From NCBI RefSeq assembly GCF_900103365.1, contig NZ_LT629703.1, positions 4,526,001-4,590,000 of the forward strand: DNA of 64,000 nt. The letters run 5' to 3'. Both the position numbers and the translations under genes were made by a program. The stretch's first letter is position 1. Every line of letters starts with the position of its first letter. Below the pieces are notes generated by a model that searched no databases, was not told the origin of the DNA, and worked only from the letters and a program-made list of their open reading frames with translations. Below are positions 36,565 to 46,461 of the stretch, piece by piece. Origin of the DNA: Afipia sp. GAS231. GTDB taxonomy: Bacteria; Pseudomonadota; Alphaproteobacteria; Rhizobiales; Xanthobacteraceae.

Positions 36565-39500
36565 CCGTAGCCGACGGCGATCACGGCGCGACGAAGCGGC
36601 GTGGCGACGTGCGTGACGAATCAACCGTTCTTCCTCCGGCAGGGCAGATCGGGCAACGCGTCTGGGCGCTCGACTGGGAGGCGCGAACCACCGGGGGAGC
36701 CGGTTACGTCGGCGACATCCTGCCGGACGGCACGTTGTTTGGTGCCGTGTTGCGTTCGCCATACCCGCATGCCGCAATCGAATCGATCGACTTTTCGGAA
36801 GCACAGCGCATGCGCGGTGTTCATGCAGTCATCACCGCGCGGCACTTCCCCAAGGGCGCGCGTTATGCGGCCTATAACAACTTCGATCGCCCGCCCTTGG
36901 CCGATGACGTCGTGCGGTTCATCGGGCAGGAAGTCGCCGCGGTCGCGGCCGATACGCGCGAACAGGCTCGAGCCGCGGCGGCGGCTATCCGCGTCCGCTA
37001 CCGGCGCCTGAAGGCGCCACTCAGCGTCGCCGCGGCGCTGGCGCCAGATGCGCCCCTCCTGCATGCTCCACCAGCACAGGTGCCCGCAGCTGCTGGCACA
37101 GCGCCTGCGCCCGCGGTGAAGCCCGTGGTTCAGGGAGCCAGGAATGTACGTCACACACTGCGCGTCGCCTGGGGGGACCTCGATAAGGGGCGCAACGCCG
37201 ACGTAGTCGTGTCCGGGTGCTTCGAGTTTCCCCAGCAGAACCACTGCTGCATGGAGACGCAGCACACGCTGGCGGAATGGACGGAGGATGGGCGGCTGCA
37301 CGTGTGGTCCGCGACGGGAACGCCACTAGCGTTGAAGCGTCATTTGATGGCACTTTTGGAGCTGCCGTCCGAACGCGTCGTCGTGCACGAGGTAGCCGTC
37401 GGGGGCAGTTTCGGATCCAAGATCCAGATCAATGGGCATGAGGCGTTGGCCGTTCGTTTGGCGCAGGAGTCAAGCCGGCCGGTGCTGATAGCGTTGACCC
37501 GCGAAGAGGAGTTCGAGACCAATTACACCCGGCATGCGTTTAAGGTCGACCTGTCGCTGAGCGGTGATGTGGACGGCCGCATGCGCCGTCTCGACGGCAA
37601 GGTTACCATTGACAACGGTGCCTATATCGGGGCGGGGCGGACCGTCATGGCGGCTTCGATGACGGTGCTCGGTGCTGCCTATAACCTTGACGCTGTGGCG
37701 GTCGATGCCCAACTCGTCGACACCTGCAAGGTACCGGGCGGCGCCATGCGCGGCTATGGGGGGCCACAGACCACTCTGGCCCGCGAGAGCCTGATCGACG
37801 AATTGGCTGAGCGCCTGGGGCGCGACCCTATCGAACTACGTTTGCAGAATGCGTACGGCTCCCATGTGCAGTCGCTGATAGGCCACATTGGTACGAATGG
37901 CACCGCCAATTGTCTGATTGCTGTGCGCGATGCAATCGGCTGGACAGAGGAGAAGGAGCATCCGCGGCACGGGCAAGGCCGAGGAGTCGGCGTTGCACTC
38001 GGCGAACACCCGAGCGGGGCCTATACCTTCCCAGACTCGAACCGAGCCGAGGCTTTTATCGATCTCACACCGGACGGGCGATTCCGCGTACGCTGTGGCT
38101 GCAGCGATGTCGGAACCGGGCAGCGGACCATGCTTGCGCAGATCGCGGCCCATGAACTGGGCGTGCGGCCGCAGCAGGTCGACGTGCTGACGATGGACAC
38201 CGACCAGACCCCACTCGAATGGGGTGGCTGGGGCTCTAGGGGTACCCACTACACCGGTCACTCCGTTGGCCGAGCAGCCCGCAATTTCACCGCACGCTTG
38301 AAAGCGATAGCGGCCAGGGAGCTGGGCAATGGACCTATCCAGCTGGAAGGCGGCTATGTGCATGGTGACAGGGGCTCGCTGCCGCTGGGGAACTTGGTCG
38401 GCCTCAGCGGCGAAGCCAAGGAGGGCATGCTCACGCACTTCGAGTCCTACGTGCAGGATGACGTTGAGCGCATCAAGCCCGACGGTAGCGGCGACTGGAC
38501 TGCAACGCACAACTACGCGGTCCATGCCGCCGTCGTCGAGGTGGACGCCAAGACCGGCAAGGTGCTGGTTGCGGACTACGTGTCGGCCAGCGACTCCGGC
38601 ACGGTGATGAATCCGATCAACCTTGAGGGCCAGATCGCTGGCGCTACGGTCATCGGCCTTGGCGGCGCTTTGGGCGAAGAAATGATCTTTGAGCAGGGCA
38701 AAGTCGTCAATCCGGCGTTCCTGCACTATGCGGTGCCACGTGCCGCCGACGTGCCTCGGATCCGGATCGTCCATGCGGGCCTGCCGGACGAAAGAGGACC
38801 TTACGGGGCGAAGGGCACCGGCGAGCTAGGGGTAAATCCCGTCGGTGCTGCACTCGCTAATGCCATCTACGATGCGGTCGGTGTGCGGTTGCGGTCGGCG
38901 CCGTTCACGCCCGATAAGGTCCTGACGGCTTTGGCGGCCAAAGCCGGACGCAAGCGCAACTTTCGGCTCTGGCGCAGGCCAATGGTGCTTTACGTCGAAA
39001 TGGTGCGGCGGGCGTATCCGCTCGGACTGCTCAAGGTCTTGCATTGGCTGCGTATCCGTAACTACCGCGTGCCGCCGCCTGTGGCGCCCCTTCAATCCCT
39101 CAGCAGGCCGAGCAGCTTAGCTGAACTCGTCGCCGATCTCGGGCCTGACGCTAGGCCTTGCGGAGGTGGGACCGATGTTCAGCTCTGCCGCCGGCAGCAT
39201 CTGTACGCACCTAAGCGGCTGGTCTCTGTCTCCCGCGTGATGGAGATGCAGGGCGTCACTGTGCAGGCAGGCGGAGACATCAGCATCGGCGCGGCTGTGA
39301 CGCTCTCGGAGCTAGCCAACGCATTACGCACGAAGCTTCCAGTAATCGCCGAGACTATTGACGAGATCGCGTCGCCGCAGGTCAGAAACGTCGCAACCGT
39401 GGCGGGAAACCTGCGCCAGTGGAAGCGCTGCTGGTTCTTCCGCAATGGATTCCAGTGCTACAAACGAACAGGCCTTTCGACCGCGCCGTGTTACGCGATT

Positions 39501-40052
39501 CAAGGTGATCATCGCTTCTACCACGCCGTGATCGACGGCCATCGCTGCCAGGCGGTCACACCATCGGACTTGGCGACGACGTTCACCGCGCTTGACGCGA
39601 GCGTGGCGATTTTCGGCCCCTCGGGCGAACGCGTCATCCCGGCCACTGAGCTCTACACAGGTCCGGGTGAAACTTGCCTGAGAGTGAACGAGGTCATCAC
39701 CCGAATCGTGATTCCCGAACAGGCCGTCCGCAGACGCACGCATTTCAAGAAGTTGAATCTTTGGCAGGGCGACTTCGCCGTTGCATCCGCCGCCGTCTCG
39801 ATTGCACTGGACGAGGAGGAGCGTTGCCAGGACGCACGCATCGTCCTTGGTGCGGTCGCGCCTGTACCGTTCCGCGCTACCAGAAGCGAGAAGCGGTTGC
39901 AGGGGCGTACGCTCTCGTCCGAAGTGTTACGCAGCGCGCTTGACGAAGAGCTAGACGCGCGAGCGCATCCATTGGCCCGCAATGCCTGGAAGCTTGACGC
40001 TGTGGCCGGTCTGGCCGAGAGGGCCTTGGAGCAGATGCTCGAACGACGATAG
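36561..40052 (+). CDS. Molybdenum hydroxylase: molybdopterin and FAD/[4Fe-4S] subunits fused
   Basis: A 1163-aa protein joining two subunits that are normally separate. Residues ~1-790 are the molybdopterin subunit (GGAGYVGDILPDGTLFGAVL, AVGGSFGSKIQ, PGGAMRGYGGPQ; catalytic glutamate in GAKGTGELGVNP). A basic, amphipathic linker (MVLYVEMVRRAYPLGLLKVL) leads to an FAD domain from about residue 850 (PCGGGTDVQL). That domain has four cysteines in RCWFFRNGFQCYK, PCYAI and HRCQAV, the [4Fe-4S] pattern of the PaoB/YagS group. The [2Fe-2S] domain is missing; the candidate partner is the orphan at 30987. It is coupled to the LysR gene. The substrate is unknown. Confidence 0.88.
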   Translation: MTVADGDHGATKRRGDVRDESTVLPPAGQIGQRVWALDWEARTTGGAGYVGDILPDGTLFGAVLRSPYPHAAIESIDFSEAQRMRGVHAVITARHFPKGARYAAYNNFDRPPLADDVVRFIGQEVAAVAADTREQARAAAAAIRVRYRRLKAPLSVAAALAPDAPLLHAPPAQVPAAAGTAPAPAVKPVVQGARNVRHTLRVAWGDLDKGRNADVVVSGCFEFPQQNHCCMETQHTLAEWTEDGRLHVWSATGTPLALKRHLMALLELPSERVVVHEVAVGGSFGSKIQINGHEALAVRLAQESSRPVLIALTREEEFETNYTRHAFKVDLSLSGDVDGRMRRLDGKVTIDNGAYIGAGRTVMAASMTVLGAAYNLDAVAVDAQLVDTCKVPGGAMRGYGGPQTTLARESLIDELAERLGRDPIELRLQNAYGSHVQSLIGHIGTNGTANCLIAVRDAIGWTEEKEHPRHGQGRGVGVALGEHPSGAYTFPDSNRAEAFIDLTPDGRFRVRCGCSDVGTGQRTMLAQIAAHELGVRPQQVDVLTMDTDQTPLEWGGWGSRGTHYTGHSVGRAARNFTARLKAIAARELGNGPIQLEGGYVHGDRGSLPLGNLVGLSGEAKEGMLTHFESYVQDDVERIKPDGSGDWTATHNYAVHAAVVEVDAKTGKVLVADYVSASDSGTVMNPINLEGQIAGATVIGLGGALGEEMIFEQGKVVNPAFLHYAVPRAADVPRIRIVHAGLPDERGPYGAKGTGELGVNPVGAALANAIYDAVGVRLRSAPFTPDKVLTALAAKAGRKRNFRLWRRPMVLYVEMVRRAYPLGLLKVLHWLRIRNYRVPPPVAPLQSLSRPSSLAELVADLGPDARPCGGGTDVQLCRRQHLYAPKRLVSVSRVMEMQGVTVQAGGDISIGAAVTLSELANALRTKLPVIAETIDEIASPQVRNVATVAGNLRQWKRCWFFRNGFQCYKRTGLSTAPCYAIQGDHRFYHAVIDGHRCQAVTPSDLATTFTALDASVAIFGPSGERVIPATELYTGPGETCLRVNEVITRIVIPEQAVRRRTHFKKLNLWQGDFAVASAAVSIALDEEERCQDARIVLGAVAPVPFRATRSEKRLQGRTLSSEVLRSALDEELDARAHPLARNAWKLDAVAGLAERALEQMLERR

Positions 40053-40143
40053 CAAGCTTCGCTACCTGCGTGTGACCTATCTCGGTGGCGAGGCAACGGC
40101 AAAGGAAATCCCGAGATCCGAAATTTCCCATGCATGTAGTTCG

Positions 40144-40389
40144 CGTCTGCAAGTGGTTGTCCAAGCCATCCGCCTTGGAGCACAAGGCATCGTGGGCGTC
40201 GAGTTGCGCTCGCCCGCCGTGCACGAACAGTTGCAGGTGGGGTCGACATTCGAAATCTCCGCTCCTCGCAACCACCTTGCGCTCGACGAGTTATCACCGA
40301 AGTCCGTGCTGGTCGCCGGTGACATCGGTGTGTCCAATTGTGCCGAAGTCTGTCTAACGGTCGGGAAGGGGCCGGGATGGCTGCTCTGA
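40144..40389 (+). pseudogene. Internally deleted VanB-type oxygenase reductase
   Basis: The frame reads LQVVVQAIRLGAQGIVGVEL, the N-terminus of a Rieske-oxygenase reductase (compare LEVVVKKVAGEAEGISVWEF at 54678), then jumps to FEISAPRNHLALDE and PKSVLVAGDIGVSN, the NAD-site region, and ends. The flavin-binding RxYSL segment and the ferredoxin domain are missing. No start codon fits. It suggests a Rieske-type oxygenase system once existed here. Confidence 0.65.
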
Positions 40390-40881
40390 CGTCTCAAGCT
40401 GGGCAAACGCCGCAGGACCAGACCGCGCGCTACTTCCTCTCCGAGCACTTCTAGAGAAGGCCTTGGGTGGCGGAATAACGTTAAAGATTTCCGTGGCGCG
40501 ATGCTTTTGCGATGTCGCTTTCTCAAGCTGCGTCCATCCTTACTTATCGCCCAGATGAGTTTCGCGACGCGCTCTGCGGTATTGGGCTGCAAATCATCGA
40601 GATGGTCAAGCGACCGGCCGGCCCAACCTCTTCCTCTGTGCTGTTGTCGAGCGTGCCTCCGCTTGGTCCGACCGATGTCGTCACCTCGGCAAGAACTTCG
40701 CAGTATCACTGCCACTGAGGTATCGCATGACCCCGGCCTCACCGTGTATGGCTTTTGACAAGAAGTCTGGCCAATGCCTCAGAAGAAAATTGTTCCCGAT
40801 CTCCGCCACTGCTCGCAGCTCCGTGATCGCCTTGATGGCTCAACGCAAAATATATGCGGCTAAAATCGCAGGTAGAGATAT
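40390..40881. other. Non-coding stretch before the second marR
   Basis: Nothing recognisable; short frames have no family signal. Confidence 0.45.
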
Positions 40882-40925
40882 TTGACTTGAGAGCCCGCCT
40901 AAATTACTTAAGGTTCAAAGTATTG
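40882..40925 (+). promoter_or_regulatory. Promoter of the second marR with weak copy of the shared motif
   Basis: TTGACT at 40882, a 17-bp spacer and TACTTA at 40905 form a sigma-70-like promoter. Overlapping it, TACTT and AAGTA flank 8 bases, and on the reverse strand TTGAAC and TTAAGT are 7 bp apart, like the direct repeat at other promoters in the window. This fits MarR autorepression. Confidence 0.5.
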
Positions 40926-40970
40926 ATCCTCTTTTACCATACGCTCGTAAGCATATGGAGGTGTATTTTC

Positions 40971-41459
40971 ATGATCCTCGATGCCGAGACGAAGGCCGTC
41001 GAATTACCTGCAGATCACGACGATGAACTCAGGTTGTGGCTGCGTCTTCTGACCTGTACGACGCTAATTGAAGGGACGATACGGAGCCGTTTGCGGGAAC
41101 GGTTCGACGTCACGTTGCCGCGCTTTGACCTGATGGCTCAACTCGACCGGCTGCCCGATGGAATGAACTTGTCAGATGTCTCGAAACGAATGATGGTCTC
41201 GAACGCTAACATTACCGGGCTTGCTGAGCGGCTGGTCGAATCCGGTCATATTGAGCGGCGTACATCGTCATCGGATCGTCGTGTCCAGGTAATACGCCTG
41301 ACCAAGGCCGGCCGTGCAGAGTTTCGCAAAATGTCGGACGAACACCACAAGTGGGTCGCGGACATTTTTTCTGATCTCTCTGCTAAAGAAGTCCGCGAAC
41401 TGATGCGCCTGTTTGCCAAGATCAAAAGTTCAGCGCGGAATGCCGGAAGTCAGCTATAG
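40971..41459 (+). CDS. MarR-family regulator, paralogue of the one in the aminobenzoyl-CoA operon
   Basis: A 162-aa MarR protein. The core LWLRLLTCTTLIEGTIRSRL, VSKRMMVSNANITGLAERLV and the wing DRRVQVIRLT align closely with the regulator at 12688, so both probably recognise similar DNA. The ATG at 40971 has a perfect GGAGGTG site; a longer upstream frame starting at 40854 would run through the promoter and is rejected. It stands alone, with IS66 debris downstream. It is a candidate regulator of the direct-repeat promoters. Confidence 0.88.
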   Translation: MILDAETKAVELPADHDDELRLWLRLLTCTTLIEGTIRSRLRERFDVTLPRFDLMAQLDRLPDGMNLSDVSKRMMVSNANITGLAERLVESGHIERRTSSSDRRVQVIRLTKAGRAEFRKMSDEHHKWVADIFSDLSAKEVRELMRLFAKIKSSARNAGSQL

Positions 41460-41600
41460 TTAGCCAAATCGAGGTCGATAGGGGCAATAGTGACACGCGA
41501 AACCGCCAATAACTTCCGGCGCCGTGCTAGTTGAAGAGCGGGCGGTGCAGCTGGAGGTCGATGCCACCGGTTTATCCTTGGGGTTATCGGCTTTTGAAGT

Positions 41601-42019
41601 CTACTTGAGGACCGCCCTAACAGTCTTCGCGTCCGCGCCGCGGCCAACCCGAACCGTCACGCCGTCGATCTCGACCGCGATCATTCCCGCACCGGGCTCA
41701 CTTTGCCCCCGCAGCATTTTGCGTTGGCGACGGACAAACGGAGAAGACGGTGCCACGTTCAGGACTGCTGGAACGAACTGCAGTTCTTCAGCATGCGAGA
41801 GCGCAGTCTGGCACGCTCGCAATTCCCGCCGCCAGCCAAATAATTGCTGCGGCGAAAGTCCGTGCCGCCGGGATACCGTAGAGACAGAATCGTCGCTCGC
41901 GCGACCTCATCGACAATCCGTCCCTCGTTCTCGTCGCTCCGCGTTCGCCGACGACCCGCATCGGTGAACACCTCAAGCCGATGAACCGGCTTAGTGATAG
42001 CATTATCCACTGTGTCCAT
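41601..42019 (-). pseudogene. IS66-family tnpA remnant
   Basis: Frames starting at 42019 (MDTVDNAITKPVHRLEVFTD) and continuing in another frame (RACQTALSHAEELQFVPAVL, GAGMIAVEIDGVTVRVGRGA) are the two halves of an IS66 TnpA-type accessory protein, split by frameshifts. No tnpB or tnpC follows. The remaining stretches 41460-41600 and 42020-42359 hold no gene I can support. Confidence 0.7.
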
Positions 42020-42359
42020 TCTAAGCCTAACGGTTATGAGAACCGCCAGACTCGCAGATCAGGACATCTTCAGGAAGGTGACCACGGCACACCGCTTGCT
42101 GATGACCACTCGGACCGAGCGTAATATCCCCCGCGTCTCCGCCTTCGCGGTTCTAAGGAACTAGATCAGAATATTGGCGTCCCGCGCTACTGCCATTGCA
42201 AAATTCGACGAAACTGCAGTCCTGGCACGCCCGTCCATCGTATTGCTAAGCCCAAGCTCCCAGAAGATTAGCCATTGGTCCTTGGTAACAGCTGCACGCG
42301 CTTTGGCGCCGCTTGCAGATTGTATAGAAACAATTGGTTTTCCGACCGGAAATGTCGAA

Positions 42360-43910
42360 TCAGCTACCGGCGAGGAATTTTGGCCAAATTGTAAGCTCTT
42401 GCCGGCGTGGAGCCTCTACAACCGTCACTGCTTCGGGGCCACCGAATATCGCAACAGAAGGCCGCGCTGGATCGAAGGCTGGCCACGCCTTCCCATTGAG
42501 CAAAGCGGGTACTCCGTCACGCGCGAATGATGACCAAGCGTTCATCATCGAAGCAGATAGCGCTCTTGCACGATCGTCGTTCACTACCTTCCCCTGAAAG
42601 TGCGGATGCGAGAACGTCCCGAACACAAACGGCATTTCTGAGCAATGGGGCGAACCTTCGCCAGGCGGCGTCAATGGCTCTGCAAATTCGTAGAGGTAGG
42701 CGGGTGCACCAGCCGCAGTCTGCATCGCTGCAGCGCGATAGGCGTAACCACGCATATTTACGTCTGCCGTAATATCCAGCCACAGCGCCTTCGTCGATAT
42801 GTTGCTTTGTGCACATTTTCGAAAGTGGTCAACTACCGCGCTCGCGCTCGGACGATCGTCAAATGGATAGTAACTGGAAGAGAACGCGTGAACTCGCTCG
42901 ACAAGGTTGTCATTGGAGGGAATATCCTCCATGAGGATCTTGTCGCCAGGACCTTTCAAGTTGAAGAAAAAATTTGTTTCATTTCTATTCGTGCCGATCA
43001 GGATTGGAATATCGCCGATCGGCCTCTCGAAAGGCCAGCCAGGAATAGTTTTGCCGTCGACGAATGGTAGATAACGATGTCCTCCCATATGCCGCTGAGA
43101 CTCGGGATCGTTACTCAGCCGAAGCTCCTCCAACTGGAGCGCAAGTGCAGGAATCTCTCTAAGGCCAGAAACAGTGCACCCGAGACGTGAAGCAAGCCGT
43201 TCGCAGTACCCGAAGGCCTGCGCTTGATCCATAAATCGAGGCGCCCCGAACATCGCCGAACTCTGTAGGATGGCTTTGTTGAACAATCGTTCTGCCGAAT
43301 GAAACTGTGCCATTACGGCGATGGTTTGCCCGCCGGCGGACTGGCCGATGGCTGTGACATTATCCGGATCGCCACCAAAGATCGCAATATTACGTTTTAT
43401 CCAACGAAACGCTTCAACCTGATCCTGGATGCTCCAATTGGCAAACGCGCCGGTGTCTGAATCCATCAAGTCCGGGTGGCCAAGCCAGCCGAGCGCTCCC
43501 TGACGTGACGTGATAGTAACGACGACAACCTGGCCAGCAAGTGCCAGCGCACGTCCGTTCGTAACTGCTACGTTGCCATGACCCGCCCGCCATGCGCCTC
43601 CATTTAGCCAAACGAGCACCGGCAGTTTCGCATCTGTCCTCGGCGTCCAGACATTTAAAGTCAGGCAGCTTTCGTCCATGAAGTGTGGCGGATCATAAAT
43701 CCAACCAGCCGCGGGATTCAGCCATTGAATTGGAGCGGCAACGCTATTGGCATCGACGGAAATAGGCGATGGCTCCAAGCTTTCTATTGGTCGTGGCGAG
43801 CCGAAGCGAAATTTTCCCATCGGGGGTCTCGCATACGGAATTCCATGGAACGACAGGACGCCATTTTCTCGCAGGCCAGACAGGCCTCCAATTAAGGGTT
43901 TAGCGATCAT
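42360..43910 (-). CDS. Type-B carboxylesterase
   Basis: Serine hydrolase of the carboxylesterase/lipase (COesterase) family, 516 aa, cleaving carboxylic esters. Seen: HGIPYARPPMGKFRFGSPRP, DESCLTLNVWTP, oxyanion-hole NGGAWRAG, nucleophile elbow TAIGQSAGG (usually GESAGG; the Glu-to-Gln change is seen in some members) and the catalytic histidine near SPHCSEMPFVFG. No signal peptide is evident, so it is probably cytoplasmic. With the alpha/beta hydrolase and decarboxylase-like genes to the right it may belong to the same catabolic set. Confidence 0.87.
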   Translation of the reverse strand: MIAKPLIGGLSGLRENGVLSFHGIPYARPPMGKFRFGSPRPIESLEPSPISVDANSVAAPIQWLNPAAGWIYDPPHFMDESCLTLNVWTPRTDAKLPVLVWLNGGAWRAGHGNVAVTNGRALALAGQVVVVTITSRQGALGWLGHPDLMDSDTGAFANWSIQDQVEAFRWIKRNIAIFGGDPDNVTAIGQSAGGQTIAVMAQFHSAERLFNKAILQSSAMFGAPRFMDQAQAFGYCERLASRLGCTVSGLREIPALALQLEELRLSNDPESQRHMGGHRYLPFVDGKTIPGWPFERPIGDIPILIGTNRNETNFFFNLKGPGDKILMEDIPSNDNLVERVHAFSSSYYPFDDRPSASAVVDHFRKCAQSNISTKALWLDITADVNMRGYAYRAAAMQTAAGAPAYLYEFAEPLTPPGEGSPHCSEMPFVFGTFSHPHFQGKVVNDDRARALSASMMNAWSSFARDGVPALLNGKAWPAFDPARPSVAIFGGPEAVTVVEAPRRQELTIWPKFLAGS

Positions 43911-44208
43911 GAATTCCTACCTTTGGTCATACGCTTGATCCTATTTCGACGGGAAGCTTCAGATTTGCCCGTACCCCTTCGAATTGTGGATTTTGATCGT
44001 CACGATAGCGCCGTAGTTCTTATCCCGTCATCGTCACCCAGAAGTTCAATCGCGCAGGTCATTAAATTCCCGCATTGCTGCCGAATAGACCGACTCATCC
44101 GTATCGAATTCCCTTATTTCTCATCTGCTTTAGGAAGCAGGCGATGCCGTGGCCGCTAGGCGTGACCCTCCATCCTAGCTGTACCGCACGAAGCCGTTTT
44201 GAAGATCC
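43911..44208. other. Gap between two minus-strand hydrolase genes
   Basis: Nothing recognisable. Confidence 0.4.
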
Positions 44209-44934
44209 TCAGTCACAACGGCTAAAATGCCGGGCGAGAGCCCCCCGGAATTCGGCCGGACGCTCAAGTGGCAGCATGTGCGGACCGTCGATGACGTCCA
44301 AGACCGACCCACGAACTAATTGAGCCATCCGATCCATCAGTGCTACGGTAGAGGCGCCGTCGTGCGTCCCGGCGATAAAGGTCGTCGGTACAGTTATAGC
44401 GGCCAAGTTGGGCTCAACAACATTGTCAGCCATCGCCTCCCAGTAGGTGGCGATGACCTCAGGGTCGTCTTCGAGTAGTCGCCTCCTAGCATACTCTACG
44501 CCGGCATGACTGGGTGTCGCGAGTGCCTCCTTCGTGAACCAGCGCGCTAGAGTGCCCTCGACCACGTGTTGCATGCCCTTTCTGAAGGCGTTCGCGCGTT
44601 CCCGCTGACCTGTTGGATTTGGGCTCGACGCGACGCAGCAAGCTACGACGAGCGATGTGACGGACTGCGGTGCGCGGAGGGCTGCCTGCAGAGCCACAGT
44701 GCCACCCAAGGAGAGCCCCACCAAAGTGACAGGGGCAGATACGTGCGCGAGGACGTACTCCACTAGCCGAGCGATACTAACATTATCGACTGACGGTTCC
44801 GAGCCGTGGCCAGGAAAGTCAAGGGTCCGAGCGCCGGTGGGTATGACCTCCGACCATACGTTGCGGTCCAGTCCGATTGGATGAAGAAATAGGAGCTCGG
44901 AATCCGCTTTTCCGGTGTTTCGATCGGCACTCAT
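44209..44934 (-). CDS. Alpha/beta hydrolase (3-oxoadipate enol-lactonase-like)
   Basis: A 241-aa alpha/beta hydrolase. Nucleophile elbow VGLSLGGTVALQAAL, acid in AGTHDGAS and the late histidine in IDGPHMLPLERP form a complete triad. The size and the HPIG oxyanion segment fit the enol-lactonase branch. The start at 44934 (MSADRNTG) has GAGGG upstream; an earlier start at 45039 is possible but lacks family support. It lies behind a promoter with the shared direct-repeat operator and is divergent from the carboxymuconolactone-decarboxylase-like gene. Lactone hydrolysis in ring cleavage is a plausible role. Confidence 0.83.
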   Translation of the reverse strand: MSADRNTGKADSELLFLHPIGLDRNVWSEVIPTGARTLDFPGHGSEPSVDNVSIARLVEYVLAHVSAPVTLVGLSLGGTVALQAALRAPQSVTSLVVACCVASSPNPTGQRERANAFRKGMQHVVEGTLARWFTKEALATPSHAGVEYARRRLLEDDPEVIATYWEAMADNVVEPNLAAITVPTTFIAGTHDGASTVALMDRMAQLVRGSVLDVIDGPHMLPLERPAEFRGALARHFSRCD

Positions 44935-45146
44935 GGATATTCCCTCTTCATCGCGAACCACTCTTAGAGGAATCGCTGAATTGTTTCTGGCTAAGGACAA
45001 CTTCTCCTTGGCCAGGATGTAGAAACGCTTGCCAAGCAAACTAGTCGCTAAACCGAGCTGGTCGTCCGGCTTAAATTTCCCAAGTCCAAGCGCCGACCTA
45101 AACTCTCGATCGCAGTCTTGAATGCGAGTGACATTAGAAATGCTTT

Positions 45147-45183
45147 ATGCTTTAAAGAAACATTGAGATGCCTATTTGTCAAC
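45147..45183 (-). promoter_or_regulatory. Promoter of the 44-kb hydrolase with shared operator (site 3)
   Basis: On the minus strand TTGACA (45182-45177) is followed by a 17-bp spacer, TTCTTT, and TAAAGC-A-TAAAGC, two direct hexamers 7 bp apart. The 37-bp block aligns without gaps to the one at 54784-54820 (26 of 37 identical), the promoter of the Rieske reductase. Confidence 0.7.
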
Positions 45184-45311
45184 CGATAAACGCGAGAGAA
45201 AGCGTTGAACAAAATGAAGGCTTACTCTTCTGTCTGCATGTTTGACGTATGATGCGTCACAATGCTCACGATGCGACTGCAACCAAGTGTCTTTGAGAGA
45301 GAGCCTTTCAC

Positions 45312-45857
45312 ATGCCGCGCCTGCCTTATCTTAACAAAGGTGATATCCCTGGCTTTCCGGATCTGCCCCGCAGCAAGAACAACATCAGCCGCGCGGTTTG
45401 CCACAGCCCACGCGCCGCGCAGGTTCAGGGCGCTCTCTCAATGTATTTCCGCCAACAGAGCAAGCTAGACCCGCGGTTGCGCGAGTTGGCAATCCTCCAG
45501 GTCGGCTATGTGACAAAATCGGCGTACGAATATGCGCATCACTGTGCGTTAAGCTTGGATTGCGGCGCGACGGAAGCCGATATTCTTTCGGTCGCTGATG
45601 AAACCGCGGGTAAGCCGACTCATTTCGATCCGCTAACCAAAGCGGTGCTTTGCGCTGCACGTCAGATGTCGCTTGAGATCGATCTATCGGATGAAATATT
45701 TGCGGTCCTTCGCCGTTACCTCGACGACGAGCTTCTCATGGATCTGCTAATGGTAATTGCCAATTATAACTCCGTTGTTCGTCTTCTCTCGGCGCTGCGG
45801 ATTGACCTGGAAGAGGAATATGAAGGATTTCTAGACAAATTTCCGTTGTCTTCGTGA
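45312..45857 (+). CDS. Carboxymuconolactone decarboxylase/AhpD-family protein
   Basis: A 181-aa all-helical CMD-family protein. The region RELAILQVGYVTKSAYEYAH followed by HCALSLDCGATEADI has the E...HH pattern of carboxymuconolactone decarboxylases rather than the CxxC of AhpD peroxidases, which favours decarboxylase/isomerase chemistry on ring-cleavage lactones. Divergent from the enol-lactonase-like gene with a shared control region. In the classic beta-ketoadipate pathway these two activities act in consecutive steps, which supports a joint role here. Confidence 0.8.
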   Translation: MPRLPYLNKGDIPGFPDLPRSKNNISRAVCHSPRAAQVQGALSMYFRQQSKLDPRLRELAILQVGYVTKSAYEYAHHCALSLDCGATEADILSVADETAGKPTHFDPLTKAVLCAARQMSLEIDLSDEIFAVLRRYLDDELLMDLLMVIANYNSVVRLLSALRIDLEEEYEGFLDKFPLSS

Positions 45858-46461
45858 TTGCTGTTCAACGGTTTAGTTTTAGCGGGCCAAGACTGCCACC
45901 GAATCACAAAATGTCGGAAGGCCGCGGTACGCGGACGCGTCAGTCAATTTTCGAAATGTCTCTCGGTAGCTGTGCAGGCGTCTATAAGCGGTGAGGACGA
46001 CGCGCACAGTGGCAGTCAAGCTTCTTGATGATCCCGGCACGTTGCCGCCCAGCCGGGAAGATCAACCCTCGATCGCTGCCCTATGCACGTTGCTAGACGC
46101 AGCAACCAGCTTAGTAAAGGATGCAACGTCGCGTAACTAAGAGGGCCGTAGTAGGGTGCTATCAATGTCACGAGTCTCGGACGCGAACGCATCTTGGGAT
46201 TGCGGAACGGCATGTCTTTTTCGTATGTTACCCGTGTCGCGCACGATCCCAATTTAAGACGCTCTTTTCGTTAGTATTGCAGGCGTTTGAAATGAAATCG
46301 CATTCGATACCGCTGGGCGCGTCGAAGTCATTCCATGCTGTCATTCCTGACGCCGGTCCTGCGACGTGCCCTTCATCCCCTGCAACGTGCTTTGCTGCTT
46401 GCATTCCAAATGTTTACTGATTGGATGCATATGGATGGAAAACTGAAATTTGGAGAGTCTC
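45858..46461. other. Intergenic stretch
   Basis: No gene supported. A short open segment around 46010-46140 has no recognisable family. Confidence 0.4.

Noticed and set aside
37836..38774. 312-aa minus-strand frame opposite the Mo hydroxylase
   Set aside because: Shadow frame with antisense composition.
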